DNA from: Bromus sterilis
Lineage: Eukaryota > Streptophyta > Magnoliopsida > Poales > Poaceae
Direction of reading: 5' to 3'
Assembly: GCA_950022295.1 (NCBI GenBank)
Contig: OX465601.1
Coordinates: 71,247,501-71,311,500 of the forward strand
Length of the DNA stretch: 64,000 nt
Shown: positions 32,885-45,461 of the stretch, piece by piece
Numbering within the stretch: position 1 is the stretch's first letter
How the letters are laid out: every line of letters starts with the position of its first letter
The notes under the pieces: generated by a model
Told to the model about the DNA's origin: nothing
Seen by the model: the letters and a program-made list of their open reading frames with translations, nothing else
The model's database searches: none
Program-made: the position numbers and the translations under genes

Positions 32885-34280
32885 TGTCTACGCACACTTC
32901 TATTATTGTAGACTATGTTGGGCCTGCAAGCGCAGAGGTTTGTAGGACAGCAACAATTTCCCTCAAGTGGATGACCTAAGGTTTATCGAACTCAGAGAAG
33001 TATAGGTTGAAGATGGTCTCTCTCAAGCAACCCTACAATTAAGATACAAGAAGTCTCTTGTGTCCCCAACACACCCAATACAACTAGGAGTTGTATAGGT
33101 GCACTAGTTCGGCGAAGAGATTGTAAAATATGGGTGAGAGGTGTGGCAAAGCAAGGTAATATAAATCTGTAATAAAAATTACAGCAAGGTAGCAAGTAGT
33201 AAATGTGAGCACAAACGGTATTGCAATGGTGTAAAAAAGGCCTAGGCTTCATAATTTCACTATTGGCAACTCCCAACAACATTAACATAGTCTAATCACA
33301 TGATATTTCCACTAAAACATGCATTGGAGACGTACTCAGAGGTCATTCCTTTGTGGTCAAGAGAGGACGAGAATTGTGTAGGGCTACGAAAGCACACCTT
33401 AGAGTTCGTAGTTCTCATCTACGGATTTCCCAATGTCACCGAGACCATCCAAAGAGAGTACCACAATCACCACAACCTATCTCAAGGATAGTCAAAGACA
33501 AGCACCAAGAGACTCTCAATCTTCAATCCACACACAAAAGAAGAAATCACTCATGAAAATATTCTTCTAATCCATGTCCAATAGACCGCTGCCACCTTGG
33601 TCTTGGGGATTATACTAGATAAAGACAAGTGAGTACATCAAATCCAATAGATAGAAGAAGGGGAAACATCATGGGATCATCCTAGATTAACATAACCTAT
33701 GATCACAATCAAGATCACATCATGGGAGAGAGAATTTACAACATAGCTATTGTAGAAACCTCAACCCCGAGGAGGAACTACTCCCGCATCATGGAGGGAG
33801 GAAGAAACGTCGATGGAGATGAATCCGGGGGCACTTCCCCGTCCCGGCAGGGTGCCGACACAGGAACTCTGGTCCCCCGAAGCTTGTTGGCGATGGCGGC
33901 GGAGATCGTAATTGCTTCTGGAGAAAAGGGTTCTGGAATCAGGGTTTTCGCGGCGCTAGTAAAAATAAGGGCCAAGGGGGGCCACCAGGGAAGGTCCCAG
34001 TCGCCCAGGTGGCCCCCCTCCGGCTCTCCTTCGGCCGTCCAGAGTCTTCTGGAACACTGATTTTTTTATATATTTTTCCTGAAATTTTTCGGACACTTGA
34101 AGTAATGGGAAAACCTGAAATACAAAAACAGCAGAAAACAAAACTAGCACTAGGTGCACTGACTTAATAGGTTAGTCAAAATATGATCAAGAGTGTACGA
34201 AAGTGTATCAAAAGCATAGCAATATCACCCAAAACATGCATGTAGCAAGCATAAATTATAGATACGTTTGGGACGTATCA
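32885..34280 (-). repeat. 5' LTR of element C
   Basis: 1,396 bp; on the plus strand it runs TGTCTACGC to GGGACGTATCA. Its U5 end differs completely from the A and D LTRs, while the U3 end is shared. Confidence 0.85.
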
Positions 34281-34527
34281 GTCACCTAAAAGAGAATGGA
34301 ACAAGCAGAAATTATAGATACGTTTGGGACGTAGCACTTCCTTAGATCAGACAAATGCGACCGCGACTTCCACCAAGTGTCTGACACCCTCGAAGCACAA
34401 TAGGAACTCAAAGAAATAGCCATGATGGTAGACAGAAGCGTTTTCCCACTCGCCAGTCGAAGCAAAATCAAGGAGATCACTCGAGACTTCAGCGTCGATA
34501 GCGACACGATAACCCATCAGGTGCACC
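34281..34527. other. Junction segment with an LTR-end scrap and orphan coding-like sequence
   Basis: Bases 34297-34334 repeat an Athila-like LTR start in reverse (ending GGGACGTAGCA), possibly the far end of the F LTR. Bases 34335-34527 match nothing else in the window. Plus frame 3 reads LRSDKCDRDFHQVSDTLEAQ, one stop, then ELKEIAMMVDRSVFPLASRS and onward, which looks like a decayed protein fragment. I do not recognise it. Confidence 0.4.
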
Positions 34528-35925
34528 TAATAACCCACAACTTCAAGGGATCGAGATAGTCTTCGCGGGTAAGATAACCCAATTTATAGATTCGACTCAA
34601 GGGGAGCCAAAGAATACCCACAAGCTTTAACAGTGGAGTTGTCAATTCCACCGCACCTGAGATACACTTACTTGCAACAAGATATTAGTAGTAACTGCGA
34701 TATGGAAGTGACGATGGCAACGGAAATAGTGGTGGTGAAACAGAGACAGTAAAACAGCTAAAGCAAACAACTAGTAACCAACAGGATTAAAACACTGTAG
34801 GCTAGGGATATGGATGGTTGGGCGCTGCATGGATAAGACACATCATGTATTTAACTTGGGGCAAGGCACGCAGAAAAGCAATGATCATCTAGGCATAAAT
34901 CAAACATCAGGCATGTACCCCATAGGTAGTTGTACGTGCTTGCAATAAGAACTTGCACAACATCTTTTGTCCTACCATACCACTACGAACGGGGCCAAAA
35001 GGAACTTATGGAGATTAAGGTGCTCTTGTCAAAGAGCACCGGAACAAAGCATTAACAATCAATGGATACACGGAATCCTCAAATTATAGTCCATCCCCTT
35101 TGGTGTCCCAAGCTGTCACCTTTGGGATCGCCGGTTCCGGACTATAACAGGTGCATACAACTCATAGATAGGATCAAGAACACAAATATATTCATGCAAA
35201 CACATAGGGTTCAGATCTGAAATCATGGCACTCGGACCCAAAGTGACAAGCATTAAGAGCAACAAGTTGAAGCAAAGATGATAAACAATAACCTAGATGA
35301 TAGGCAACATGCCCCCAACAATCTGATAAACTATTACATGATCTAGCTCATCCAATCCCTACCATCCCCTTTGCCTACAGCAGGGAATTACTCACACATG
35401 GATGGAGAAGTCATGGAGGGAGGATGGATTGGTGATGATGATGACGATGGCGATGATCTCCCTTCACCGGAGGCCAAATCAGCCTCCAGATTAGCCCTAC
35501 CGAAGAAGAACAGAGGGTGGCGGCGGCTCCGCGACGAGAATTGGGAAAACGACTTCTGTTTCGGGGTTTTTCCATCACGGGAATAAATAGGAGCCTCGGT
35601 AGAGCACCAGAGGAGGGGGGAGCCCCCCAGGCGGCCAGAGGGCGCGGCCCCACCCCTGGCCGCGCCAGGGGGCGCCTGGGCCCCCCTAGGCTGCCCTCTG
35701 GCCCCACTTAAGGCACAATGCCCCCCGGGTGCGTGGTTTTTCTGTGATTTTTCCTGGAATTTTCTGAGACACCTAAAAATCCATTTTCCTGCACACAATA
35801 AAACCATATAGACAGCTCTGCTGAAAACATCGTTAGTCCAGGTTAGTTTCGTCCAAATCATGCAAGAATGAGGGAAAAACAATAGCAAAAGTGTTTGGAA
35901 AAGTAGATACGTTTGAGACGTATCA
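34528..35925 (-). repeat. 3' LTR of element B1
   Basis: 1,398 bp; matches 42448-43847. On the minus strand it starts TGATACGTCTCAAACG. It carries the GGCGCGGCC/GGCCGCGCC box near 35640-35666 and TATA-like CCTATTTATTCCC downstream. Confidence 0.9.
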
Positions 35926-35964
35926 ACTCCCCCAAGCTTAGCATATTGCTTGTCCTCAAGCAAT
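35926..35964 (-). promoter_or_regulatory. Terminal hairpin and PPT of element B1
   Basis: Minus strand ATTGCTTG-AGGA-CAAGCAAT (35945-35964), a perfect 8 bp stem, followed by GCTAAGCTTGGGGGAGT up to the LTR. Confidence 0.8.
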
Positions 35965-37697
35965 TCAGTTCAACGAACTGAACGCGACAAAGGAAACTTT
36001 GACAAACTCTTTTGCTTCAATAGATGTATATAAGCGTGTACTATGAAAAGAGTCTAGAAGGTATTGAAACAATGCTATAAGGACAATGCACGAAGCAATC
36101 CTTCTTTCATGTAATCAATCACACACAACTAAAAGTAAATAATACGTTACTGAAAATCAGGACAAGACTACAATGCACAAAGCCTCCCTGAGTGAAGCAA
36201 AACATAAATGCAGAAACTCCTCCGGAGTATAAAGGAGACTAGAACTAAGAACTTTAGAATAAATAATACCACAATCATGCAAAAGACAATGTAGTACTTT
36301 GGGACATTGCACATTACACTCAGAATGAAAATTATGCTCTCCTAGTTGGTGCTTTGAGGGTAGAAGGTGGAGACTCTCGAACCGTGGAGTTTGATGGCAA
36401 GGTTGAAAACCCGTGGATGGAAGCAAAGACTAAACATGTACCAGAGCTCTTGTTTTTGAAAAAAGAGATAAAAAGTTTTTTGGGAGGTGCATGATTTGTC
36501 AACGAATGCTAGTAGACAACTCAATCACCTCTTACGCTAGACATGTTTCGAGGAACGACTCCCAAGATGGGGACGATCACATCCCCTTAATCTCCTTTGT
36601 TTATCACTGCTAAAGTTTTCTGATTTATCATAGACAAAGCGTGAAGGAGGGTTTGTTGGTTGTGATTATCTTTTGTGAGCTGGGCGCACTCATGCCAGTC
36701 CCTCCTCGTGTTAGGGGTTTGCAGATTAGACATGCAATCCCGGAATAAAACATGTCTAGCATAAGAAGGTCATGAATTACCTACTACTTCCTCATGACCT
36801 AAAGCAGAGGCACAACACAGGAGTGTATTTTTGAACAATTTCGAGATGGTAATAGAAAGTATTCGTTAGGATTGCCGGTAAATACCACATAGGAAGGTAT
36901 GGTGGACTCATATGGAAAAACTGGTTTCAAGGATTTTGGATGCACAAGCAGAAATCCGCTTCGTGCGAGCGAAGGCTAGCAAAAGACTGGGAAGCGACCA
37001 ACTAGAGAGCAGTAATAGTCATAATCATGCAGAGCGACAAAGTAACATTGAATTGAGAATGAAAATGATACAATTATTCTGAAATTCACAGATCATCAAG
37101 GCATAGTAGACTTTTCAGTCATAAACATGTGTAAGCATGTGCCAAGTCGATCCAAGAATTATCCAAAGGGAAATACCACTTCAGTATGCCAAACCATGAA
37201 CAATGCAATGCATGTAAATCATTTCAACAACACATTATGTACTCTAGCTATTTGAGATTAGCCACAAGGAAAGCATGAACACTGGGAAAGCATTGTAAAC
37301 ATAGCACTATGTCGCTACAAGCTGGTCTCTAAATCATAAGTACAAGCATATGTACAAAAGTAGAAACAAAAAGAGTCCATACCAGTTTTCCTTGTTGCAT
37401 CCTTTTCGTCGATCTTCGTCATCACTGCCTTGTCGCTTGCACGATTGAACGTAGGGAAATATAATCAAGTGTAAATGCCATCACGGACTCGAGCTGAACT
37501 CTGCAACAAAGCAAACTAAAGAGACAAAAGAAATATTTTTGGATTTTTCAAAGATTAAGAGAAAGAAAAAGAAAAGAGAAATCTTTCTGTTGTTTTTTCA
37601 AAATAAAAGAACAAAGAAGAATGGGCAAAAACTTCGAAAAGATCAAAGCGAACAAAATAAAAACGGATAATACAATGGAAAGGTGAGAAGGGAACGT
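35965..37697 (-). other. Noncoding 3' tail of element B1
   Basis: About 1.7 kb with no coding region. Its first 930 bp recur at 43887-44850 (B3), and much of it recurs in plus orientation at 47451-49138 (B2). Confidence 0.75.
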
Positions 37698-37727
37698 ACT
37701 CCCCCAAGCTTAGGCTTTTGGCCTAAG
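37698..37727 (-). repeat. Internal PPT-like copy with hairpin, B1
   Basis: Minus strand CTTAGGC-CAAAA-GCCTAAG (37709-37727), overlapping CTAAGCTTGGGGGAGT. It duplicates the terminal PPT just past the ORF2 stop. Confidence 0.65.
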
Positions 37728-37779
37728 TTGGTAGCAGCTACTGCCCCCAGGAGCCTCCTGCTCCGGGGTAATGGTAAGT

Positions 37780-38948
37780 CTAGGAGTCGTATGAGCCCTC
37801 CGGTGCGTACACCGGAGTCCTCGGGTCCTCCCATGAGGAAGGCTCTGCGCTCCAAGCGGAATTAGACCCCTCACCGTGCTCTGTGAAGGTCTCCCCCTGG
37901 AAAGGTGGGAACTCACCATGCTCCTCCTCATCGGGCACAACCCCCTCCATGGGGTTATGCGGCTGGTAATGAGCCATGAACTCATCAAACTGCATCTCGT
38001 TGAAGGACCATCCGTTCATGCGAGTGTTATAAAACAAAAGTGGTGCAGGTAGACGGATCTCACGAGTAATGGTCCTTTCAAACCTCAAAATATAGTCAAG
38101 GTTTCCAAACTGGGAAGTCATGGTAACAAACTTATGCCTCTTCATACCCGCAAGATCGAGACTTGTGTATGAAAAGGGAACATCATCCGGATGCGGGGTG
38201 CGCTCAAGAGACTCAAGGATAAGTGTGGAGTAAACGCCACCATGTAAATCGCCTTTGTTACTGTTGGTAACAAGGCGCCGAGCAATTAATGCGCCCACAT
38301 TATAACCATTCTTGTCAGAGAGGGCGTTCGCATAAATAGCGAAATCTGGTGCAGAACCATTGCTCGTGTTGTCACGAGCTAACACCCCTCTAGCAACAAA
38401 ATACGCAAAATACCTGAGGTGTGGAAACTGAATGCTGGAAATCTTCGTACGCCGAATGTCGGTCTCCGCCTGGTAACAAAGGGAGTTGAAGAGGGTCCTC
38501 AACTCGGAAGGCTGCGTGGTCATCTTCGTCGTATGACCAACGTTCGGCAGACCTATTATATCACAAAACTGTGCCAAAGACATGGTTATGAGATCATTAT
38601 AAAGTTTGAACTCGACGGTTCCAGCATTATGGTTATAAAAAAACTATTAAGAAAGCAGGAGGTGAGCTTCTTGTATTGTACTACACGGCATAAAGCTAGT
38701 CGTGTCAAACCTGCATTGGCAAAAAGGCCATAAAATTCCTCCTTAATTCCTGCAGCTGTAAGAAAATCATCGCATGGATACATCATTGCGCATGCTGGAC
38801 TTGTGTCTTCCAACAACTCCAGGGGCACATGATCTTCGTTGTAGCTCACCCTGATTGCTAAGGGTGAAGCTGCAGCTCTAGTAACTCGATCGGAGCGCTC
38901 AGGCTTCTTCTTCCCAAGCCACCCTTTTGCTTTTCCAAAGAGACTCAT
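37780..38948 (-). pseudogene. Athila ORF1-like protein of B1, frameshifted
   Basis: The likely ATG is at 38948 (MSLFGKAKGWLGKKKPE), directly after a candidate splice acceptor TTCAG. The frame is lost near 38640 in a T-run and resumes at 38583 (MSLAQFCDIIGLPNVG), ending at 37780. Landmarks are SELRTLFNSLCYQAETDIRR, FPHLRYFAYFVARGVLAR, NVGALIARRLV and HPDDVPFSYTSLDLAGMKRH; the C-terminus is acidic and Ser/Pro-rich. Placement in the ATHILA ORF-1 family (PF03078) is from remembered motif pattern, not a search. The B2 copy (46232) supports the same start and shows the missing frame. It lies downstream of gag-protease, where Athila elements carry extra genes. Function is unknown. Confidence 0.65.
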
Positions 38949-38950
38949 TT

Positions 38951-39024
38951 CTGAATTTTTTGACAATTCACAAAAACAAGGATTTAAACTAAGTGAGTTG
39001 AGGCAAACTACTCTACTCACTTAC
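38951..39024 (-). other. Candidate 74 nt intron before B1 ORF2
   Basis: On the minus strand it starts GTAAGTGAG and ends AATTCAG, two bases before the ORF2 ATG. The B2 counterpart (46156-46229) is also 74 nt. A second strong donor, CAG|GTAAGT, lies upstream at 39310-39318 (minus). Confidence 0.45.
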
Positions 39025-39737
39025 TTAAGGCATAAACTTGCATCAAAACTTGGAAAATAAATTTCTACACATGCTTACAAGCTCATATGAACAGCACTAA
39101 GAGCTACTAAATACTCACAAATGAAGTCACCAATCAAAAATCTAATTGGAGTGGTGAAGGAGTTACATACCAGGGATTATTTGCCCAAAATCTCAGCTCA
39201 AATGATGGGTCGTAGAGAGAGATCGAAATTCTGGATGGAGAGCAGCAAGAACGCAAGTTCCAGGTGCAGAACTCGTGTTTTTGGAGAGAGAGAAGGGATG
39301 AGGAAGAAGACTTACCTGGAGGTGGGGCCTGTGGGCCCCAGGCGACCTGTGGGCGCGGCCAGGGGCCAGGCCGCGCCAGCTGGCCGCCTGGGCCACTGGT
39401 GCCCCCCCTGGTCGGCCCCAGGTGCCTCTGGGTCACTCCCGACATGAAAATTTTTATTTTTATTTTTCTGGAATTTTTTCTATCAACTTCACTGTTGAAA
39501 TTTTTTCGGAGTTCAAAAAGCTGCGAAACTTTCTGAAAACTTGGAGCAATGATTAGAGTTGTGAAGTTTCAAAAACATATATACTTGGTACATCAAGAAA
39601 GATAAAGCTAAAAGAAATGCAAACATAACAACTTCTACTTTTTACTTATATAAAGCTCATTTAATAGCAAGGTTGATCAAGTCCTACTACCAAACTAGCA
39701 ATACATAGAGCAAAAAGTTTCACTTACTATGAAACAT
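39025..39737 (-). other. Leader between protease and ORF2 of B1, LTR-like GC box inside
   Basis: About 700 bp without a gene. It contains GGCGCGGCC...GGCCGCGCC near 39354-39380 and GTC-rich flanks like those in the LTRs, then a pyrimidine-rich stretch and splice-site-like motifs. The B2 equivalent is 45462-46155. Confidence 0.5.
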
Positions 39738-42361
39738 TCATGGTACCTTTACTTTAATGGATATTGTCCCCACCATAATGGTTTTGTATTTGTGGTGCAC
39801 ATGTAGAGGACAATCCCAATCACCAATCTTCACGGTCTCGATATTCTTTATAGAGTTGAGGCCATGCCTTTTGTCAATCTTCTTCGGAAAATACACCGTG
39901 TGTTCCTTATCATTCACATTAAAAGTAACCTTTCCTTTATTGCAATCAATAATAGCACCTGCGGTGTTAAGAAAAGGTCTACCAAGAATAATAGACATGC
40001 TCCCATCCTCGGGCATGTCGAGCACAACAAAATCAGTAAGGATTAAACAATTAGCAACTTCAACGGGAACATCCTCACAAATACCAATGGATACGGCTGT
40101 TGACTTGTCCGCCATCTGAAGAGAGATATCTGTAGGGATTAGTTTTTCTAAACAAAGCCTCTTGTAAAGAGAGAAATGCATAACACTCATTCCTGCTCGG
40201 AGATCACATAAAGCAGTCTTGACATAATTATTCTTAATGGAGCAAGGAATGGTGGGTATACCTGGATCACCAAGCTTCTCAGGAATCTTGCCACTAAAAG
40301 AGTACTTAGCAAGCATAGTAGATATTGCTTCATTAGGAACTTTTCTTTTATTAGTAACAATATCTTTCATATATCTCGAATAGGGAGGTAACTTAATAGC
40401 ATCAGTCAAAGGAATTTGAAGAAAAAGAGGTTTCATCCACTCACAAAACTTATTGTAATGCTCTTCTTCTTTAGTTTTGAGAGACTTAACTGGAAAGGGC
40501 ATGTGTTTCAGTACCCATGGTTCTCTTTCCTTCCCATGTCTTCTTGCGATGAAGTCTTCTCTAGTGTATTTATTGCGTTTGTCGGGTGCTTCTTCTTCTC
40601 GAACTCCGGGTTTATCATTCTTTTCACCATCCTTTTCAGGCTCAGCACGTCTTCAATCTCAGCATTGGAGGTAGATATACTATTTGGATCATTGGAATTG
40701 TCAGCTTCTTTGTGCTTCTTCTTCTTCGGAAAATTAACAATTTCTTCTTCCTGCATTTGAGAATCTTGCTCGATCTTCTTCGGATGTCCTTCTGGATAGA
40801 GAGGATCTTGAGTGCTAGTTCCACCTCGGGTTTTAATCCCGAAGGCTTGTATATCCTGTTTGGAATTGTTAGCAAGCAAATCATTTTGCACATTAGAAAT
40901 TTGTTAAAGCTGAGTTTGAACCATATGAAAATGCTTCACAAGACATTTAACATCATTAACTGTTCTACCTAGAACATGCAACAAGCTTTTGATAGCAAGG
41001 GAGTTATCATGCAACTGACTTTGTATCCTCTCATTAAAGTGATTTTGCTTCATAATAAAATTATCAAGCTCATCTAAACATTGATCAGGAGGCTTACCAT
41101 GAGGGATGTCACTTGCATTGAAATCTAAAAGAGAGTGTACCTCTACCATAGGAGGGTGAGTGGTAGGCTCACACAACTTCTCAATAGGGGGTAGATTCTC
41201 CACGTCTTCAGTTTTAATACCCTTCTCTTTAATAGACTTCTTTGCTTCTTGCATATCTTCGGGGCTTAGGACGAGCATGCCCCTATTTTTTGGTGGTGGA
41301 GGTGGTTCAGGGACGGACCAATCTTCTTTGTTCTTGGCAATCTTTCCCATTAATTCTTCTGCATCGTCCGGTGTTCTTTTCCTAAAAACACAACCATCAC
41401 AGATGTCCAAATAGGATTTGGATTCATCAGTTAGACCAACATAAAATATATCAATTAATTCATTCTTAGGCACTCCATGTCCCGGTCTAGCCTGGATCAG
41501 ACTGCAATACCTCCCCCAAGATTTAGGGAGGTGCTCATCCTGCAATTGTTTAAAGTTAAAAATTCTTTGTAAAGCAGCATGTTGCATATGAGCAGGAAAG
41601 TACTTATCAACAAAAGAGTGAGCTAAGTCCTGAGGACTCCTAATGGAACCACATGGTAGTGAATCATACCATGCTTTAGCACCTTCCTTTAAAGAGAAAG
41701 GAAGAAGCTTAGTAACATAGAAGTTTCGTATCTTTTCATCCGTAGTAAACAGGCCACCCAACTCAGTGAGTTTGGTCAAGTGTTCAATAGCATCATCATT
41801 TTCTCTGCCATAAAAGGGGTCAGCTTCAACCATAGATATAAGTGAAAGATCAACAGAGAAATTATAATCAGGATCATTGATGCATATAGGAGACGTAGCA
41901 AAAGTAGGATCAGGAGTAAATTTGTTCTTCAAGGAGTGCTTTGCTAGTAGCTTCTTTCTAGCAGCAGGGTCGGAATCAGCACATTCATTAAGCTCTCTGC
42001 AAAAATAATCATCAAGTATAACATAATCGTCCTCAAGGAGTCTCTCCTTAAGGCCAGCAAAATCATAAGTTTTTCCAATAGGGGTTTTGGTAATAGGAAT
42101 TTCAACTCCCAAGAATCGGGCAACAGCAGCAATCTGTTCTTCAATAAAAGAACCAAGTGAACCAGTAGTTTCAAAGGTAGTAGAAGCATCATCAAAAGTA
42201 TCGGACATAGTAACAGATTCAGTAGAAGCATCATGTGTTGGAGGTGAAGGAAACTTACTCATAACTGAAGGTGAATCAAGTGTAGCACTAGTGTTCAGAA
42301 CAATACCTTTTCTTGTACGGGATGGTAAGATTGGGACCTTGGGGTCTTCTTTCTTACCCAT
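39738..42361 (-). pseudogene. Gag-protease polyprotein of B1, broken
   Basis: ATG at 42361 (MGKKEDPKVPILPSRTRK). The gag domain lies at about residues 170-310 (LLPFSLKEGAKAWYDSLP, FNFKQLQDEHLPKSWGRY, IDIFYVGLTDESKSYLD). A proline run PEPPPPPKNRG and an acidic linker follow. A TAA stop at 40904-40906 interrupts the frame; it resumes at 40891, then shifts by one near 40505. The protease region (39738-40502) has CDLRAGMSVM where an active enzyme would have D-[TSLV]-G-A/S, and keeps IILGRPFLNTAGAII. Besides the stop and the frameshift, the glycine after the catalytic Asp-Leu is thus arginine, which should inactivate the enzyme. No RT or integrase follows. Confidence 0.85.
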
Positions 42362-42418
42362 AGCGGATAAATTGCAGAAGGTAAAATACTTCAAGTAGAC
42401 TTGTGAATAAAGCTATGC

Positions 42419-42436
42419 TCCCCGGCAACGGCGCCA
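42419..42436 (-). other. Primer binding site of B1 (tRNA-Asp type)
   Basis: Minus strand TGGCGCCGTTGCCGGGGA, 11 bases after the LTR end. Confidence 0.8.
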
Positions 42437-42447
42437 GAAAACAGGCT

Positions 42448-43847
42448 TGATAACCCACAACTGCAGGGGATCGAGATAGTCTTCGCGGGTAAGATAACCC
42501 AATTTATATATTCGACTCAAGGGGAGCCAAAGAATACCCACAAGCTTTAACAGTGGAGTTGTCAATTCCACCGCACCTGAGATAAACTTACTTGCAACAA
42601 GATATTAGTATTAACTGCGATATGGAAGTGATGATGACAACGGAAATAGTGGTGGTGAAACAGCGACAGTAAAATAGCTAAAGCAAACAACTAGTAACCA
42701 GCAGAATTTTAACACTGTAGGCTAGGGAGCTGGATGGTTGGGCGCTGCATGGATAACACACATCATGTATTTAACTTGGGGCAAGGCACATAGAAAATAA
42801 ATGATCATCTAGGCATAAATCAAACATCGGGCATGTACCCCATAGGTAGTTGTACGTGCTTGCAATAAGAACTTGCACAACATCTTTTGTCCTACCATCC
42901 CGCTACGAACGGGGCCAAAAGGAACTTATGGAGATTAAGGTGCTCCTGTCAAAGAGCACCGGAACAAAGCATTAACAATCAATGGATACACGGAATCCTC
43001 AAATTATAGTCCATCCCCTTTGGTGTCCCAAGCTGTCACCTTTGGGATCGCCGGTTCCGGACTATAACAGGTGCATACAACTCATAGATAGGATCAAGAA
43101 CACAAATATATTCATGCAAACACATAGGGTTCAGATCTGAAATCATGGCACTCGGGCCCAAAGTGACAAGCATTAAGAGCAACAAGTTGAAGCAAAGATG
43201 ATAAACAACAATTTAGATGATAGGCAACATGCCCCCAACAATCTGATAAACTATTACATGATCTAGCTCATCCAATCCCTACCATCCCCTTTGCCTACGG
43301 CAGGGAATTACTCAAACATGGATGGAGAAGTCATGGAGGGAGGATGGAGTGGTGATGATGATGACGATGACGATGATCTCCCCTCACTGGAGGCCAAATC
43401 AGCCTCCAGATTAGCCCTCCCGGAGAAGAACAGAGGGTGGTGGCGGCTCCGCGACGAGAATTGGGAAATAGACTTCTGTTTCGGGGTTTTTCCGTCATGG
43501 GAATAAATAGGAGCCTCGGTAGGGCACTAGGGGAGGGGGGAGGCCCCCAAGCGGCCAGAGGGCGCGGTCCCACCCCTGGTCGCGCCAGGGGGGCGCCTGG
43601 GGGCCCCTGGGCTGCCCTCCGGTCCCACTTCTGGCACAATGGCCCCTCGGGTGCGTGGATTTTCTGTGATTTTTCCTGGAATTTTTTGAGACACCTAAAA
43701 ATCCATTTTCCTGCACACAATAAAATCATACAGATAGCTCTGCTGAAAACATCGTTAGTCCGGGTTAGTTTCGTCCAAATCATGCAAGAATGAGGGCAAA
43801 ACAATAGAAAAAGTGTTTGGAAAAGTAGATACGTTTGAGACGTATCA
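42448..43847 (-). repeat. Shared LTR: 5' LTR of B1 and 3' LTR of remnant B3
   Basis: 1,400 bp, closely matching 34528-35925. It has B1's primer site on one side and a second copy of the hairpin/PPT on the other, as in the A array. Confidence 0.9.
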
Positions 43848-44850
43848 ACTCCCCCAAGCTTAGCATATTGCTTGTCCTCAAGCAATTCATTTCAACGAAC
43901 TGAACGCGACAAAGAAAACTTTGAAAAACTCTTTTTCTTCAATAGATGTATATAAGCGTGTACTATGAAAAGAGTCTAGAAGGTATTGAAACAATGCTAT
44001 AAGGACAATGCACGAAGTAATCCTTCTTTCTTGTAATCAATCACACACAACTAAAAGTAAATAATACGTTACTGAAAATCAGGACAAGACTACAATGCAC
44101 AAAGCTTGAACATAATAGAGTGGTATCTCGATAGCCTCCATGAGTGAAGCAAAACATAAATGCAGAAACTCCTCCGGAGTTTTAAAGGAGACTAGAACTA
44201 AGAACTTCAGAATAAATAATACCACAATCATGCAAAAGACAATGTAGTACTTTGGGACAATGCACATTACACTCAGAATGACATTTATGCTCTCCTAGTT
44301 GGTGCTTTGAGGGTAGAAGGTGGAGACTCTTGAACCGTGGAGTTTGATGGCAAGGTTGAAAACCCGTGGATGGAAGCAAAGACTAAACATGTACCAGAGC
44401 TCTTGTTTTTGAAAAACAGAGATAAAAAGGTTTTTGGGAGGTGCATGATTTGTCAACGAATGCTAGTAGACAACTCAATCACCTCTTACGCTAGACATGT
44501 TTCGAGGAACGGCTCCCAAGATGGGGACGATCACATCCCCTTAATATCATTTGTTTATCACTGCCAAAGTTTTCTGGTTTCTCATAGACAAAACGTGAAG
44601 GAGGGTTTGTTGGTTGTGATTATCTTTTGTGAGTTGGGCGCACTCATGCTAGTCCCTCCTCGTGTTAGGGGTTTCCAGATTAGACATGCAATCCTGGAAT
44701 AAAACATGTCTAGCATAAGAAGGTCATGAATTACCTACTACTTCCTCATGAGCTAAAGCAGAGGGACAACACATGAGTGTATTTTTGAAAAAAATCGAGA
44801 TGGTACAAGAAAGTCTTCGTTAGGATGGCCGGTAAATACCACATAGGAAG
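43848..44850 (-). repeat. Remnant B3: hairpin, PPT and start of the B tail
   Basis: Repeats 35926-36900 with few changes, including the hairpin ATTGCTTG-AGGA-CAAGCAAT (43867-43886). It is cut at 44850. Confidence 0.85.
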
Positions 44851-45170
44851 GTGCACCCAGTGCCAGTTCCTGTCTGCTGATATGTTTAGTTGCAGTGATT
44901 TTCCCCAATTTAAAATGCCAGAAAAATCAGAATAAAAATCAGCGTCAAGGAAGATTCCGGAACCACCGAAGAAGTGCCAGAGGGGGGTCACCCCTCCCAG
45001 GCGGCCAGGTGGCGTGACCCCACCCCTGGCCGCGCCACCAGGGCTCCTGGGAGGTGTGTCCCACTCCTGGTGCCCCCCCTTCGGCCTATTTTTACCCCTC
45101 GTCTCATAAACCCTCGAGGAGAATCCCGCATCACGAATTACCTCTCTGTTCTGCTGCCGCTCCCAATTTT
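44851..45170 (+). repeat. Fragment of an A-type LTR, plus strand
   Basis: Resembles A LTR positions about 180-500 (GTGCACCCAGTGCCAGTT, a degenerate GC box near 45012-45037, CTATTTTTACCCCTC). Both ends are truncated, at B3 and at B2. Confidence 0.6.
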
Positions 45171-45461
45171 TTTGTGCTTGACATGCCCGAGGATGGGAGC
45201 ATGTCCATTATTCTGGGTAGACCTTTTCTTAACACTGCAGGTGCTATCATCGATTGCAATAAAGGAAAGGTTACATTCAATGTGGATGACAAGGAACACA
45301 CGGTGTATTTTCCGATGAAAATCGACAAAAGGCATGGCCTTAAATCTATAGAGAATATCGAGACCGTGAAGATTGGAGAATGAGATTGTCCTCTACATGT
45401 GCACCACAAATACAAAACCATTATGGTGGGGACAATGTCCATTAAAGTAAAGGTAGAATGA
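45171..45461 (+). pseudogene. C-terminal protease fragment of element B2
   Basis: Starts abruptly within VLDMPEDGSMSIILGRPFLN, equivalent to the end of the B1 protease. A TGA at 45381-45383 replaces a Trp codon; the frame otherwise continues to 45461. The 5' LTR, gag and catalytic Asp of B2 are missing. Confidence 0.8.

Larger units (their letters stand above)
26203..34280 (-). mobile_element. Athila-like non-autonomous element C (Fatima-like gag)
   Basis: Minus-strand element with 5' LTR at 32885-34280, PBS 32855-32872, a broken coding frame 30351-32780, a tail homologous to that of A, a hairpin/PPT and a 3' LTR truncated at 26203. The 5' part of its LTR resembles A, but the 3' (U5) part ends in a different sequence. 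There is no RT or integrase. The gag resembles what I recall of Triticeae Fatima-type elements. Confidence 0.85.
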
